Source: Siphonodentalium dalli
Taxonomy: Eukaryota > Mollusca > Scaphopoda > Gadilida > Siphonodentaliidae
Length of the DNA: 64,000 nucleotides
Direction of reading: 5' to 3'
Assembly: GCA_032622095.1 (NCBI GenBank)
Contig: CP136069.1
Coordinates: 46,784,194 to 46,848,193, forward strand
A program made the position numbers and the translations under genes. The stretch's first letter is position 1. Every line of letters starts with the position of its first letter. Shown here piece by piece: positions 9,734-22,205 of the stretch. The notes under the pieces were generated by a model. It saw nothing but the letters and a program-made list of their open reading frames with translations. It was not told where the DNA came from and ran no database searches.

Positions 9734-10149
9734 AGATGGAACAAAATACGTATTTTCACCTAATTTGTTCGGAAATCTTCCGTGAAGGTATGTTTTGAGA
9801 TACCTCTTTCCAAATTATGTATAATTTTGGGGTTCGAACGAGCCATGTCCGTTTAACTTCGATTTTTCTCAGAGTATATCGAGTCGGTTCAATGGTATTT
9901 TTGTATCACAACCTATATTGTCCATGCTGCAAAATTACGTATTCACAATTAAGGAGCATTATATTGATTTTTAAAGTAAAAAGGTGCTCAAAATCGCTTT
10001 AACAATCTGGTTTGCACGATGGCGATTCACCGCGCCAGTTCACTTCGACAACAAACATCTGAAAGAGAGTTTTAATGTAAACTTAATTACACAACCTAAA
10101 TTGAAACGGAAAAATAACATTGCAGAACTGAGCCAAAATAGCTAGTTAC
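9734..10149. other. Gene-free stretch
   Basis: Begins with the second copy of the 24-bp direct repeat (9734-9757). Beyond that I see no ORF with coding character, no RNA gene and no convincing repeat. Confidence 0.5.
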
Positions 10150-10568
10150 CGTTTCAATGTTATAAAGTTCTCCTTGAAGACTTCAAAAAGAGACCAGGTT
10201 TTTAACTTGTGAAATTTGATCTCTGTGGACGAAGCCCGAGTTGAGATTCATGGCATTGTGTGGAGAAATACAAACTAGATCACGATAGATAACTCTATAT
10301 GTATAACCTGTAAAAATTGTAAGCGCCAACCATCATTCTGAACTCCTCGACCTGTGACCTCTGTGACGGAATCTGACGAGGTTTGCCGAATGCGCCAACC
10401 ATGCACTGCGCATACATATAATAGAGTTATCTCTCGTGACCTGGTTTGTATTTCTCCACACAATACATTGAACTTCTACTCTGACTGCGCCCATAGGGAT
10501 AACATTCCAACAGTTCAAACCCTGGCCCATTTTTGAAGTCCTGAGGGAGAACTTTATAACATTGGAAC
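10150..10568. mobile_element. Foldback element G (about 419 bp)
   Basis: The outer ends are inverted repeats: TTCAATGTTATAAAGTTCTC near 10154 against GAGAACTTTATAACATTGGA near 10546, continuing inward through GACTTCAAAAA. A second inner pair, GTGTGGAGAAATACAAAC near 10256 and GTTTGTATTTCTCCACAC near 10443, extends the arms. No transposase and no clear target duplication. The ORFs here read through the arms and are not genes. Confidence 0.65.
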
Positions 10569-10961
10569 ACAATGCAGGTAATATATTTCTAGTTAATATA
10601 TTCTTGTTCCCAATAACGCATTTCACAGATGGTAAAGGTCCCAGCTCGATATTACATTAGTAAGCAGCTGCTTTTATGAGCCGATTTTGTGATAGTCATG
10701 CATTCATTACCGGGGATAGATGATTGTAAACGACACAAAGCAGAGTCGATACAGCACCGCCTGTCGCCTTATCCAGCTTGAGGTAAAACATAATGATTAC
10801 GCCGAGGGTGGGGTGGGGGTGGTGGTGGTAATAAAACATATACAGGAAGGTATGCCGGGGTGGGTGGGTGTTCAGAGAGGCAAAAAAAAAAAAAACTCGT
10901 TTTTAACAACCTTGTGCAAATTGTTTACCAAAATCCTTTTGTGCCCTCTTTTGTCATTTTT
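10569..10961. other. Gene-free stretch
   Basis: Contains a G-rich run (about 10805-10830, GGGTGGGGGTGGTGGTGG) and an A-run near 10881. No coding support. Confidence 0.45.
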
Positions 10962-12860
10962 AACAGTTTAAAACATATTATGACTGCAAAAACACCATAT
11001 TTAAGTTACTGGGACCTCATGTGGGTATTAGTGGATATGACATTAAGCTATGAAATGTCGAATAGGGACGGTGGGGTGAACAACTTCCTTCCCGACACCC
11101 TTCGGAAAGAAGCTTCGAGAAATGTAATACTAAAACTGAAATAAATAAACTTGTCCTGATGTAACTAATACATTTAAGCCTACTAGTAGATCATTGGGTG
11201 CATGGAAAAAGAGCGAGCAACTATCTCAAACATTAATATCAATGGCGAGAAAATAACTCATCAGTGCATCAAGCCAATCAGTGAATTATTTGCATGTCTA
11301 TCAACTCCGACGTTCTGTTACTCCCAAAACACCTAACGTATCCATGTCTGGCATAGTGAAGTCCTGCTTGTCATTTAGTATAACAGAAGTATAGCTCCAG
11401 TAGACTAACAAAAGTATTATGGAACTAGAATGCACTCACTGGAGCTGCCTATGCTTGCGCCCATAACACATTTGGCATGTTTTGTGATATCTTGCCAACA
11501 GCAGTTTGAACCACCCGTTGCATGGTGCTGTGTCCTCTTTTGAGAGATCTATAGAAAAGCAGCTGTCTGGACATCGACGCAATCGTGTCTGGTGTTTTAC
11601 GCGCCCACGTAGCTTGTGACGTCCTGATGTGCGTTGTGACGTCATGGCGTCTTTATCGGTTTCCAAAAAGCAATCTTTCAATATTCTTCTTTTATGAACG
11701 ATTTATTACCAAAATAACACCAGATAATAATGCAAATTTAGTATAAATGTAGATTTAAATTACAATTGGTGCAATCATTTCATATTAGAGCCTGTTCATT
11801 CTTTACATTATGCACTTCCGGTATGACGTAACATAGGCCTATTCGTGGAAGGACATACAAATAAACAGATAAACAGATAAACAGATCTCGAGATCCGGAC
11901 CGAAAACATTACTTGCGTCCAGCATAGACTTTGCGCAAGTAATAATGCCAGATAACGGGCTGGTTGACAGACTAATCAGGAAATAGTTAGCAATTATGGA
12001 ATTGTGCGTATCCTGTACAATGACCTAGGTTTGCAGATATCAGCAATTTATAAAATAATATTTCCAATTGAAGCCTTGTAGATGTCCTCTCTATGTATTT
12101 ATTATTTTTCATATATGTCAAGTTGTCAACTCTAGTTGAATTGGAGCTTAACAACTGATATGCCATGGCTATGTCTACAAAAATGTCAACAATGACTCGA
12201 AAGTCAAGATTGAGTTCACTGTCCTTAAAGGTACTCAATCCGATAAAACTCCTCTCAATTACTATTTCAATGGCTTCGGGGGTCAAAAATATTTGATTCG
12301 AGTCGAGGAAGTCACCCATCAAAGCTCAGATTTGTTAGATATCGATTTTAGAAATCTATTATTTTTCATTATCGGGAATACTATCTGGCCCAGAACTCAG
12401 TCAAAATTGCGTTAAAATTACCACTTGATTTTAGAGTTATCCATCCTTGTCTGTTTGAATAGATTTGGAGTACACATCCAGAGCAGATTACGGCAGTTAT
12501 TAGTACTCATCTTGAGTTAATAAAAAATTTCAAAAATCAATATCTAATAACTCTGAGCTTTGTTTGATGGGTTCCTCGACTCGAATCAAATATTTTTTAC
12601 CCCCAAAGCCAAAGAAATAGTAATATAGGACCCTCTGATCGGATTGTTGTTGTTGGAATCTGTTGAGATGGGGACCCCCTTTGCGGATTGAGTACCTTTA
12701 AATGTTATCAGCTTAAAATGTATTACAGCAAATAGCCAAAACACATGTTCGGTCCATGTGATAGCTTGCAGGGGGAAATGATATCTCACTGGATACGCAG
12801 GGGATAGATCTATGCTGGGAACCTTATGTATAATTTGTTTTTGTAAAATTGGATGCATAT
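10962..12860 (+). repeat. Diverged long repeat R, copy 1
   Basis: Matches the reverse complement of about 51880-53372 in a series of collinear blocks, for example ACAGTTTAAAACATATT, CACCCTTCGGAAAGAA, GGCTGGTTGACAGACTAATC and CATGTTCGGT. Blocks are separated by copy-specific insertions: about 11395-11930 here, element H1 here, and element B1 in the partner. Frames are broken in both copies, so this is a decayed element or old duplication rather than a gene. The family is not recognised. Confidence 0.75.
12225..12701. mobile_element. TTAA miniature element H1
   Basis: Flanked by TTAA at 12225-12228 and 12698-12701. The inverted ends read AGGTACTCAATCCG, and inner arms pair further (GATTCGAGTCGAGGAA near 12296 with TTCCTCGACTCGAATC near 12572). 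The homologous site in the other R copy (about 52188-52192) reads CCTGAAATG in place of CCTTAA...TTAAATG, which is close to an empty site. A piggyBac- or Kolobok-like non-autonomous element is inferred from the TTAA target. Confidence 0.8.
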
Positions 12861-12928
12861 GGGCATTGTTTTCTGTCCATCATCATTTTTTATACGCCCT
12901 TTTTGAAAAAAAATTGGATTTTCCGTAC

Positions 12929-13397
12929 GTTATTTGATCTGAACCAAAGTTGGTATGTGTATTTCCCAGCTAAAGATACAGGCCAAGTTCGAATATGGGT
13001 TGCGTCCAATTATATTTACATGAGTTACGGCCCTTTTTCGACTTAGAATTTGACCGTCTGTTAACATTTTTTGTTTCCGACCGATAACTCCAGTTTGTAT
13101 TATTTGATCTGAACCAAAGTTGGTATGTGTATTTCCCATCTAAAGATACAGGCCAAGTTCGAATATGGGTTCCGTCCAATTATATTTTACATGAGTGACG
13201 GCCTTTTTCAACTTAGAATTTGACCAATTTCATAACATTTTGGTTTCCGACCGATAACTCCAGTTTTGATAATTTGAACTGAACCAAAGCTGGTATGTGT
13301 ATTTCCCAGCTAAAACTACAGGCTAAGTTTGAATATAGGTTCTGTCTAATTATTTTTACATGAGTTATGGCCATTTTTCGACTTAGAATTTGACCAC
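12929..13397 (+). repeat. 170-bp tandem repeat, about 2.8 units
   Basis: The word TTTGATCTGAACCAAAG starts near 12933 and 13103, and a variant near 13273, giving a period of exactly 170 bp. Other unit landmarks are GGCCAAGTTCGAATATGGGT and CGACTTAGAATTTGACC. Units differ by scattered substitutions. The nearly nucleosomal period suggests a small satellite; the short ORFs across it are by-products. Confidence 0.85.
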
Positions 13398-14725
13398 ATT
13401 TTGGCATTGAAATTAGGGGTATATCAGATTTTCTTCAAATGTAAGCTCAAAGTATTATCTTATTTTGCGATAGTACAATTCGAAATGGCTAAAGGGCGTA
13501 TTTTGCCACGCCCTAGCGATTCTCTTGTTAGTTTTTTTTTTTTTTTTTTACAAAAGTGCATTAATGATCACATTTTTAAAATTTGAGATATAAAATGGGA
13601 TGGGGTCAACTTGTTACTGACCGTAGATCTTCCGCTCCTTGGTATCTCTACACCCAGAGACTCGTAATATGGTAAAAATGGCCAATTATGCCCTTCCCAT
13701 TTTCCGAAATCACCCCAAATGCAGACAATTTCGTATAAAATATGACCATTAAATACCACTTTATTACACAATTTGCATCATATGTAACATGCCTGATCAT
13801 AAAATCACAATGTATGCGAAATGTTTACCAAGTCAAGTGACAAAATTTAGCTCACAAAACTGTCCCACGAGTGGTGGTCCCTACTGTTACAAAGAGAGAA
13901 ACACAGAATACAACTGTCTTGACATTGGCGAATAAGGAAGTGCAAGTTGGTTTCCCATACTACTCATCAATACACATGGCTAAACAAATGTCGTCTGCTG
14001 GTCGGTGCAGTTAATTTGCCCGTAATTGTCAGTATTATTCACCAAACAGGTGAGTACATTGGGAGTGTATTACTACTGTTACCCATAGATACATGTATGT
14101 GTGTTTATTGTTACACAAATATTTTCTTCTTAGTTTTGTCCAAGGTGATCCCCATGAGGCAACATATACAATTTGTTTCATTCCAATGGACGACCAGGGC
14201 GAATCCCCTTTATAAACCAGAAACGTCCATACTGTTACCGTCCCTACTGTTACCCTTGACATAGTAACAGTAGTGAACATTTTGGTAACAGCAGGGACAA
14301 AATTCAGAAATAGGCATGAATAAGTATCAGTTTGCATGTCATAATTATTTTGACATCACCCTGCTCTGGTTCGTTGCTTATTACATTAATAATTTCACAG
14401 ATTTTACCCGTCATTTCTGTCTGATTCACATAATGCTGGACGTGGTAACAGGAGGGACAGTGCGGTGACAGCAGTGACAATCCATTACACAATTGTTATT
14501 TTGGCAATCAATTGACATATATCTGTATTTCCTTGCATAACACCTTCCTTTTCTGTCTTCCACACACTCATGTTGGTATAGAATTTGTTCTCTTATACTT
14601 GATTGAGATCCAGTAAATGAAAGTATCGGAGCTCATTCGCAATGATCAAAAAGTTTTCACATACATTCACATAGGGCACATTCCCATTCCCAACACAAAC
14701 CCGTGTAAACTGTCAAATATATACA
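13398..14725. other. Gene-free stretch with a recurring 14-base word
   Basis: No gene supported. The word GTCCCTACTGTTAC and close variants occur at 13877, 14068, 14225 and 14240 on the plus strand, and at 14264, 14285, 14444 and 14465 on the minus strand. A T-run lies near 13533. The ORF at 13947-14264 spans these words and has no recognisable domain. Confidence 0.45.
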
Positions 14726-15236
14726 CTCCCCCTTGTCAAGTGGTCCTGCTAATATGCTATGATGCTGGTGGTCCTGCTGAATTGTTATGATGTGGATAGG
14801 GCAAACTGATGCCGTTACAAAATTCTACCGTTATTGTTTCTAAAGTTGTTATTTTCACGGTTGTTTGCCTAATCCGAGCGATTTGAGAAAAACTAGTGTG
14901 GGTATGAAACATTCAAGAACATATATAAGTTATAAAATATAATAACGCCTGCGCTGGTGTTTCTAAAATGACGTGAATAACGCATCTTGATTATAGTTAA
15001 TTTTAAACAACTAATAGATTTAGTATTAAAAATATTTCGCAATAAATATATGTTTGAATGTTTGATACGCAGAATGGCTTTTCCTGGATATGTTCAGATT
15101 ATCGGAACACCACAAAAAAGACAAATTAAAAAAATGTAACGGAACTTTTTGTTAACAGCATCAGTTTGCCCTAACATCTTCATAGCAATTCAGCATGACC
15201 ATCATAGCACATTGGCAGACCACGTGACCAGGGGTG
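14726..15236. mobile_element. Foldback element K1
   Basis: Left end CCCCCTTGTCAAGTGGTCCT and right end GACCACGTGACCAGGGG are inverted repeats. The arms continue inward (GGGCAAACTGATGCCGTTAC near 14798 against AACAGCATCAGTTTGCCC near 15154). A second copy, K2, lies at 59636-59969, and a right-end fragment near 38560-38622. Non-coding. Confidence 0.7.
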
Positions 15237-16848
15237 ATACAGGTTTCTGCTTTGAGCAATTCTCACCAGTATTTAATTCATTTTTCTTTTCAGTTTATTA
15301 TGGGACTTTCAGCAGCAGAAAAACAACGTCATCGTTGATTTCTGAAAGAGTCATATTTATCCAATTACTATTTTGCATATTGGTGTATGATAAATATGTC
15401 GGTGCAACCTCGAAATATGAGCTGGTGGTAGATTTTGATTGACAAACTTATAATTTCAAGCACCCACGAAATTGAATAATGATTGCGGTCATGCTCACGG
15501 TACATGTATGTGGAAAGTCATTTAATTGTGAGGTACTATATTCTAAATCCAAACAAAGTATCTTCATCATTCCACAGCGATTCCATTAGTCGTCTACCAA
15601 ATACATGAAAGATGCAGGGTTTACTATAGTAGGTATTTATAGAGACCACTATTGTGTAAACAAATAACAATGAGCAATTTGTGTTAAGTGGATATTAGCT
15701 ATCAACATAATAGTAGTAAAGGTAAACTACTGTATAACGCACACGAACACCCGCCACACCGTGTGGAAAATTATATAGTCACTTTGAGCTTGAAGTCAGA
15801 AGTTGTTCAATCTAAACCTGCCCAGTAACCAAACTACAATCGCTTTAGAAGCCAATTACAGTGGAATTTCAAATAAAACGTATTTTGTTCAAGATACGAG
15901 AGCTGTACAATGAGTCGGATGAATGTCATTTCAATCAAATTTTGCGCAGGGCGTTGATGAACACAGTGCGAAAATGTATTATTGTATTATCATGTTCAAT
16001 ACTATATTTAAACACAATCTTCATGTGTGTCCTGCTTGTTGTCACTCTATTTCTTATTACTATGCCATTACCAGTGTGTTACAAGAAAACTAAGATGCAT
16101 GCACCAGGTCAGCCATGAACTATTTAGCATAGAATAATTCAGTTCGGTTGCAGTTTCACAACGTTACAACTGACATACGATTACACAAGACGAACCTTGA
16201 ATGTGGAACTATGTAAGAGTGAATATTAATGTTCTAAATCCCATGTTTCACCTTTAGTGGTAATGGGGTCGTACTTTATTAACACGCAAGTAGTGTAATT
16301 AAGTACGGGTAATTAGAAGTAACAAATCGTTTAGTTTCTATCGTATCGGCTAAAAGGGGTGAGCAGATTGCTGGTGATGAATGTTCTCGTTAGCTGCCAA
16401 TATAATGTGCATATTTGCCCCGTTACGTTTATACACTGTAGCATTGGCGGGCCAGAGTGTGTTGACATGTTAATTGTTTGGTTCATTAATAACAGATCAG
16501 CAGGGATTTGTCGTGATAACGTATACGTTGAGATATGCTACCTAAACGGTTAAATTAACGGTTGATCTATTACACCACCGTGTATACTCGGTTTAAATAG
16601 ATATATTATATAGGGACGTGTGCTCAATTTTGGTGCGGACCGATGATCAAAAACAAAATCAGAGGTAAATGTCGGCGGGCGGGAGGGCCATTTTTTCAAT
16701 AATTTTTAAAGAAATTGAGCAGTTGCCGCAGCAGCAAAAAAAGGGTGTACAATTGGCAAATGATGAGGGGCGGCGTGACGTGTAACTAGGATTGAAATTA
16801 GATATGCAATTTGGAGATTATTGGATGAGGGATGTTATATTAATTATA
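15237..16848. other. Gene-free stretch
   Basis: The only notable frame is 15861-16118 (+), 85 codons with a hydrophobic segment in the middle. It lacks any recognisable family and has AT-driven composition, so I do not call it a gene. No RNA gene or repeat seen. Confidence 0.4.
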
Positions 16849-17346
16849 TTAAAGGGACGAGGGGGCTTAGTTGTCGAAAATATTCATATTTGTTCCAAAC
16901 ACCGTAAACAGAAAAATATTAAAACGCATACATTTTGGTTCAAATATACGATCACTATCACGTAAACATCATGCTTACATAAAGACCTACTAAATTTTAC
17001 CTAAACAAGAGTCTGATTGTGTTATAGAAGGCAGCACAATGCTACTGGCTAATCACACACAAATGGTATAAACGCTCTTTATTATTTCCAAATAAGGAAT
17101 TGAGCAACAAAGAACGCTCTTTATGTTTACCATCATAATATAAAGAAACACCAATAAAGTAACTTTTTATGCTTTGTTTACATAACAATCGTCAAATTTA
17201 CGACAATAACATACTGTTTATGAGATATTTCTCATTTGTATATTAACAAAGTATGTCTATATTTGAATATTATTTTCGTTTGTAGCGGTTTTTGACAGGT
17301 GGAAATATGTTCACAGGATGCCCACCAAGGCCTTCCGTACCTTTAA
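16849..17346 (+). mobile_element. TTAA miniature element J1 (498 bp)
   Basis: TTAA at 16849-16852 and 17343-17346. Ends read TTAAAGGGACGAGGGGGC and, on the other strand, TTAAAGGTACGGAAGGCC. The whole element matches J2 (62918-63419) in inverted orientation, including GTCGAAAATATTCATATTTG and TTTCTGTTTACGGTGTTTGG (opposite strand). It carries two copies of the AACGCTCTTTAT motif. No transposase. Confidence 0.85.
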
Positions 17347-17670
17347 GGTATACTGCAACTTTTTTTCTTTTCAATAGCAGAATACATAATGCTATTAAGA
17401 AGTGACACAAAACACAGATTTAAAAAAAAAATTATATGTATTGAGCAGTGAGAAATATTTGAGTCGAGGAAATCAGTAACGAAAGGCGATATTAACATGA
17501 TTTCTGTCAGCGAATAATTGTTTACGTTCCAATGAATATTAAAATGTACTGAAAACAAACTGCTAATGGGTGCCAGACTTTCATAAACACAAATTATGTA
17601 TTAATGGTGTAACGACATATTTCGTTCTTTATTGTCTAAAAAAATATGGGATGGGGATGTTTGGATCTCT
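17347..17670. other. Gene-free stretch
   Basis: AT-rich, with a short minus-strand ORF lacking domain features. Nothing else seen. Confidence 0.4.
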
Positions 17671-17910
17671 AGTTTAACGACTTTTTCGGTCTTTGTAGTT
17701 TAACGACATTTTTCGGTCTTTAATAGTTTAATGACATTTTTCGGTCTTTATAATATCTCAAGATATAGGGGGTATTTGGATCTCTAGTTTAACGACATTT
17801 TTCGGTCTTTATAGTTTAACGACATTCTCGGTCTTTAATATTTCAAGATATAGGGGCCCTTAGTGGGTATTTGGATATCTAGTTTAACGACATTTTTCGG
17901 TCTTTGATAG
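17671..17910 (+). repeat. Minisatellite of AGTTTAACGACATTTTTCGG units
   Basis: Six to seven units of about 25 bp (AGTTTAACGACATTTTTCGG followed by TCTTTA), arranged in clusters separated by TTCAAGATATAGGGG- and GTATTTGGAT-containing spacers that themselves repeat. This is a higher-order arrangement of a short unit plus a spacer. Confidence 0.8.
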
Positions 17911-17995
17911 CAAAATGGAAGAAGTACATCTTTGGAAAGATGTGGTGGCCCTAAAAAGGAAAGTTGTTTGGTGATCTTGAAATGCAGTTTTTCTG

Positions 17996-18189
17996 AAGTG
18001 GTGTGGTAGATTTTTTTTGGAAATTTTCAGTGATTTTAGTAGAATGATAACATTCCCCAGGTTGGCAAAGTGCCTGAGCACTAACTTATCAATTTCTCGC
18101 ACCGAAAAAGTCCATAACAAGTCCATAATATGTCTTTAAGCATATATATAAATCTCCGAAAACAAAAATTCTAAAGTATTAAACGATTT
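17996..18189 (+). repeat. 194-bp direct repeat, unit 1
   Basis: Nearly identical to 18516-18708; differences are a few bases and one T in a T-run. It starts AAGTGGTGTGGTAGATTT and ends ATTAAACGATTT. A separate short piece, CTTGAAATGCAGTTTTTCTG, occurs at 17977 and 18225, so the locus has undergone more than one local duplication. Confidence 0.85.
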
Positions 18190-18515
18190 CTTGAATTGAA
18201 GCTTGAATTGTTTATTAGCAAAGTCTTGAAATGCAGTTTTTCTGAACAGTCTTCCTTGATTAAAGTGATGTGAAACACTCCGGCAGACACCGGGCAGAGT
18301 GATCAAATAGAAATTAAGAATAATCTTTCTCAAAGTAGTTATTTGTTACGAATATTAATCCAAATGGATGATACACAACGTCATTCTTATATATTAGTTA
18401 AATGCAATGACTCTCGATGGTGAAATCATTTTTGTTTAATTATAGCCGATAGTTGCGCCCCGAATCGAGATGTAAATATTTACAATTTGGAGTAGTTTAG
18501 ACGATGTTCTCTATA

Positions 18516-18708
18516 AAGTGGTGTGGTAGATTTTTTTGGAAATTTTCAGTGATGTTAGTAGAATGATAACATTCCCCAGGTTGGCAAAGTGCCTGAGCAC
18601 TAACTTATCAATTTCTCGCACCGAAAAAGTCCATAACAAGTCCATAATATGTCTTTAAGCATATATATAAATATCCGAAAACAAAAATTCTAAAGCATTA
18701 AACGATTT
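18516..18708 (+). repeat. 193-bp direct repeat, unit 2
   Basis: Second copy of 17996-18189, 520 bp downstream and in the same orientation. The high similarity indicates a recent local duplication. No coding content. Confidence 0.85.
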
Positions 18709-21700
18709 GCTATATTTCCAGGGCATATATTTCATCTGATTTTGCGAGAATCCATATATACTTTTTCACGAGAATCCAGGGTAATTTGCGAGAATATTTA
18801 CGAGAATCTAGATTTGGATTCTCGCCGAAATATAAGCCCTGATTTCACTCTGAAGTGTGCCTAAATGGCATAAATTGTACCGTGATTCCCATGTTCGCCA
18901 AAGTGTCATAAATTTATTTCAGGATAATACTAATTTTAGGCATTCATTTATATGACTGATATCAGGACAATAAATAGCCATTTCTATTGCATGGAACAGA
19001 AAAGAGCGTTATTGTTTATCGGTGCTGTTTTTGGAAGTGGTGGTAGTTCAATTTTATACATTTCGACCCCCAATAAGTATTTCCGAACAAATGAATTATT
19101 AACAAGCGTGACATGACATCATTGACGAAGATAATTAACACCGATCTACGAGAAGTACGTACCAGTAGTGGCAGTAGCCAAATACCTTAAGGTAATTGAC
19201 AGTCTTTCGGCTGCTATTATCTGATTAATATTGATAATCTCATGTTGGTATCCTGCTTCTCTATTAGCCACCATGGAAAGAAGCAGAGCAAACATATCAG
19301 GTTTTATAGTACACTGAGTTGCAGAACTGCCAGAACTTGGCAGAACTTCCAGAAGGCAAAAAACTAAACAGAGACAATGCAGGCAACAATAATGGCGATA
19401 TCTGCTTGATTTAGCCACCCATAAACACTTTTATATATTGCATATCCTCGCGGTGAGGTTTACATTGCATTCGCAAAATAAATTATATTTTTCCTCCAAT
19501 AAAATTGCCATTTTAGTTATGTTTTGTATCGCAAACGATGAATCTTCTAATTTCCATGGTAGCTGCCATTCGTATTGGGTCACGTGATCACCTAACGAGA
19601 TCAGGGGAGATAATCAAAAAGTTACGGATAACCAGTAGATCCGCGTAATAGTATTATTATTAGTACAAGAACAAAGGATCATTGAAATCTGCGATTATAC
19701 AAATCAACTTCGCAGGTGCGGTGGATATTTGCAGAACTGATCTTACCATCGTGTTATCAACACAAAATTGACTATTATTGATCAAATAACATCGCCATCA
19801 TAAATTAAATAAATGAAACAAAAATTTCTCTGCCTGGACTAATACAAAAAATGGCGACGTCTTCATGCAATTCTATCATTTCTGCGCATGCGCAAGAAAC
19901 TTCCAAATAAGGAGTTGCCATATAAGGAAACTGCAATCTCAATAATTACCAAGCAATTAAAGTCTTAAAATGAGCTAAAATTTTACATTTTCTTAATTGT
20001 TTTTACATTTTTATCTCTCGCGACATAATTGTCACCAATAAAAACATTTGATTCATCGTGGAAGTTAGTCGGTGACTATAAATAATGTCACCATTCAACT
20101 GAATGTTGTTGAGCATATTTCAACCAATTTTGGAAGTTTAAATGAATATTTTCTTCACACGCAAAGTAAAATTGACAAATTTCAGGATTTTAGCCTGCTT
20201 CGTTGGGACCAAAATTTGTTGTGCACACTCAAGGAACGTCTACCGACACTCGCTAGGCCAAATTATGCCATGACCATGCTATAAACTAGCTTGAAATTGC
20301 CAAAACAATGAATTTTTTTTGGTTGAAAAAATTTACATGGGAATCTCCATAGAGAACGATTATTTTTCGATAAAAACGAAAATAATTCGAAATGAAAGTC
20401 GGCACTCGTCAGAATGGTGCAGAATAACATACGAGTCTTGTTATATGCGAAAATTTGACCTCATTCGATAAATTAGTCTCGTAATTAAGGAATCAATGGC
20501 GCTCGGACATGTGGAATTCCGTCGCAGACTGTACATGGCAGACGCAATTTTGAAATGTAAACACGCATCAAACACGCATCAAATTTACCTTTTGTGAGAA
20601 TAACAAAAGCGCAACCTTGATCAAAGTAATACAATACACAACAACACATAGAATAAAACTGATATAAACACGGTATAAGTGAGAATAAGACGCGTATTCA
20701 GACGTGGAATTTGACAACATTTCTTCGCTTCGACGCTATAAATATATCTGATCAAGATAACCGAGATGCAGCTATCTGATTTGAAACAAATACCAAGCAA
20801 TAATCTTAACGTTTCATAATCGAACTGCGGACCTGATAATTATCGAAATATGTAGGCGAAATAATTTTTAATTAGTTAATCACATGATAGAGACATCAAC
20901 ACACTATTAAAGACGCAATACACCGCCATTTAATGTCGTTATTTAACTGGGTCGGCGTTTGTTGTTATCAATCATTTATTGCTTCGTTTTAGTAAGACCA
21001 TTGTATCTGTTTTGCATGCGCAAGTCACTTTCCATATTTGGAATTTCCATATATGGGATTTGTGTTAACCTCAATACCGATCAAGCTATAACAAATTACC
21101 ACGCAATTATCTTAGCATAAAAATAAGATATATTGTAATTTATGCAACTACGACCCTGGTAACCCTGATAACTAATAAAATATACCGGCCAATTCATTTT
21201 AAGATCGTTATTTCACTTTGCTTTAAGCATAAATACACTCTAAAGCGCACAGAAACGACCCATTGGCGTTACATTAAATATACTCGGTATTTATTATATT
21301 ACTTTTTTATTGCTCAGTATAGAGTTAGACCCTCGACACATGTCAATATATTTGGGCTGAATTCATCTGATGTGGTATTATTCCTCGAAATAAACAACAA
21401 AGCCCTCGTTACTTCGAAATGTAGTTTGGGCTAACATTTACACAAATCCTCCATGTGTTCTCAGTCGACACACAGGTTCTCAGTCGACACACAGATCATC
21501 CCAGAAACCACTGTGAAATAAACAGCCAAGGTTTGGCTGAAATAATTGTCAGGCAGTTTCTGCAATAATACATCATACGAAAAATAAATCCAGCGTTATA
21601 GTCTGACAACAAATACGAATTGTCAATATGCTATACTTATGCTAATGTCCTTCCTGTTACCGGAGATAAATTGCGCGTGTATTTAATAAATTTCATCAAT

Positions 21701-22032
21701 TGTACCCATATTTTACTATCAGAATGTTAGCTTTTTGTTATCCTATGACGGGTCGCATACTATATTGTGTTCTTGGTCACATTTTGTATGTGTGTGTCCT
21801 TCCTGTTACTACAAAATAAGTTCCCCCGACATAATTATTGCATTGTATCTCAATAATTATGAGGCTGATTGTCAGGAACTTTGGCATGTATGGTCAGTAT
21901 CATGACTGGTGGTTTACGATAATTCTGACTCACCGGAGTGCTTGCATGCTTGAGTGAAGACCATTTGTGTGGATGTATATAGCTCAGTTCAAAAGCCACA
22001 TAATCGAGGTGGATAAAATAAATAAATAAAAA
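18709..22032. other. Gene-free stretch
   Basis: No supported gene in 3.3 kb. A short inverted pair, CCAGGGCATATATTTC near 18718 and GAAATATAAGCCCTG near 18828, encloses four GCGAGAATC-like words. Loosely similar text near 19890-19960 and 21010-21110 (GCATGCGCAAG, then ACGCAATTA-like words) hints at an old direct repeat. GTCCTTCCTGTTAC occurs at 21647 and 21796. Confidence 0.4.
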
Positions 22033-22176
22033 CAATATCGAATCTAATAACTCTGAGATTTGAAGCGTGGTTTCCTCTACACAAATAGAACATTTTACCC
22101 CCTCCCTCCCTCTCTCCCTCCCCGAAGACGAAGAAATAGTAAATTATGGGTGTTAAATCGGAAAGGGTATCTTTAA
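22033..22176. mobile_element. Right arm of an H-like TTAA element (H2)
   Basis: AATATCGAATCTAATAACTC and GAAGAAATAGTAA match the right arm of H1 (12540-12620). It ends in TTAA at 22173-22176 after ATCGGAAAGGGTATC. The left arm was not found, so this is a fragment. Confidence 0.55.
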
Positions 22177-22205
22177 TTTGAGGTTTCACGATAACCATCC
22201 CTTCA

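Noticed and set aside
10275-10626. Overlapping ORFs on both strands
   Set aside because: They lie in the arms of foldback element G and mirror each other.
15861-16118. 85-codon ORF with a hydrophobic, membrane-like stretch
   Set aside because: AT-rich composition readily gives Ile/Leu/Phe runs. No family features, no splice context.
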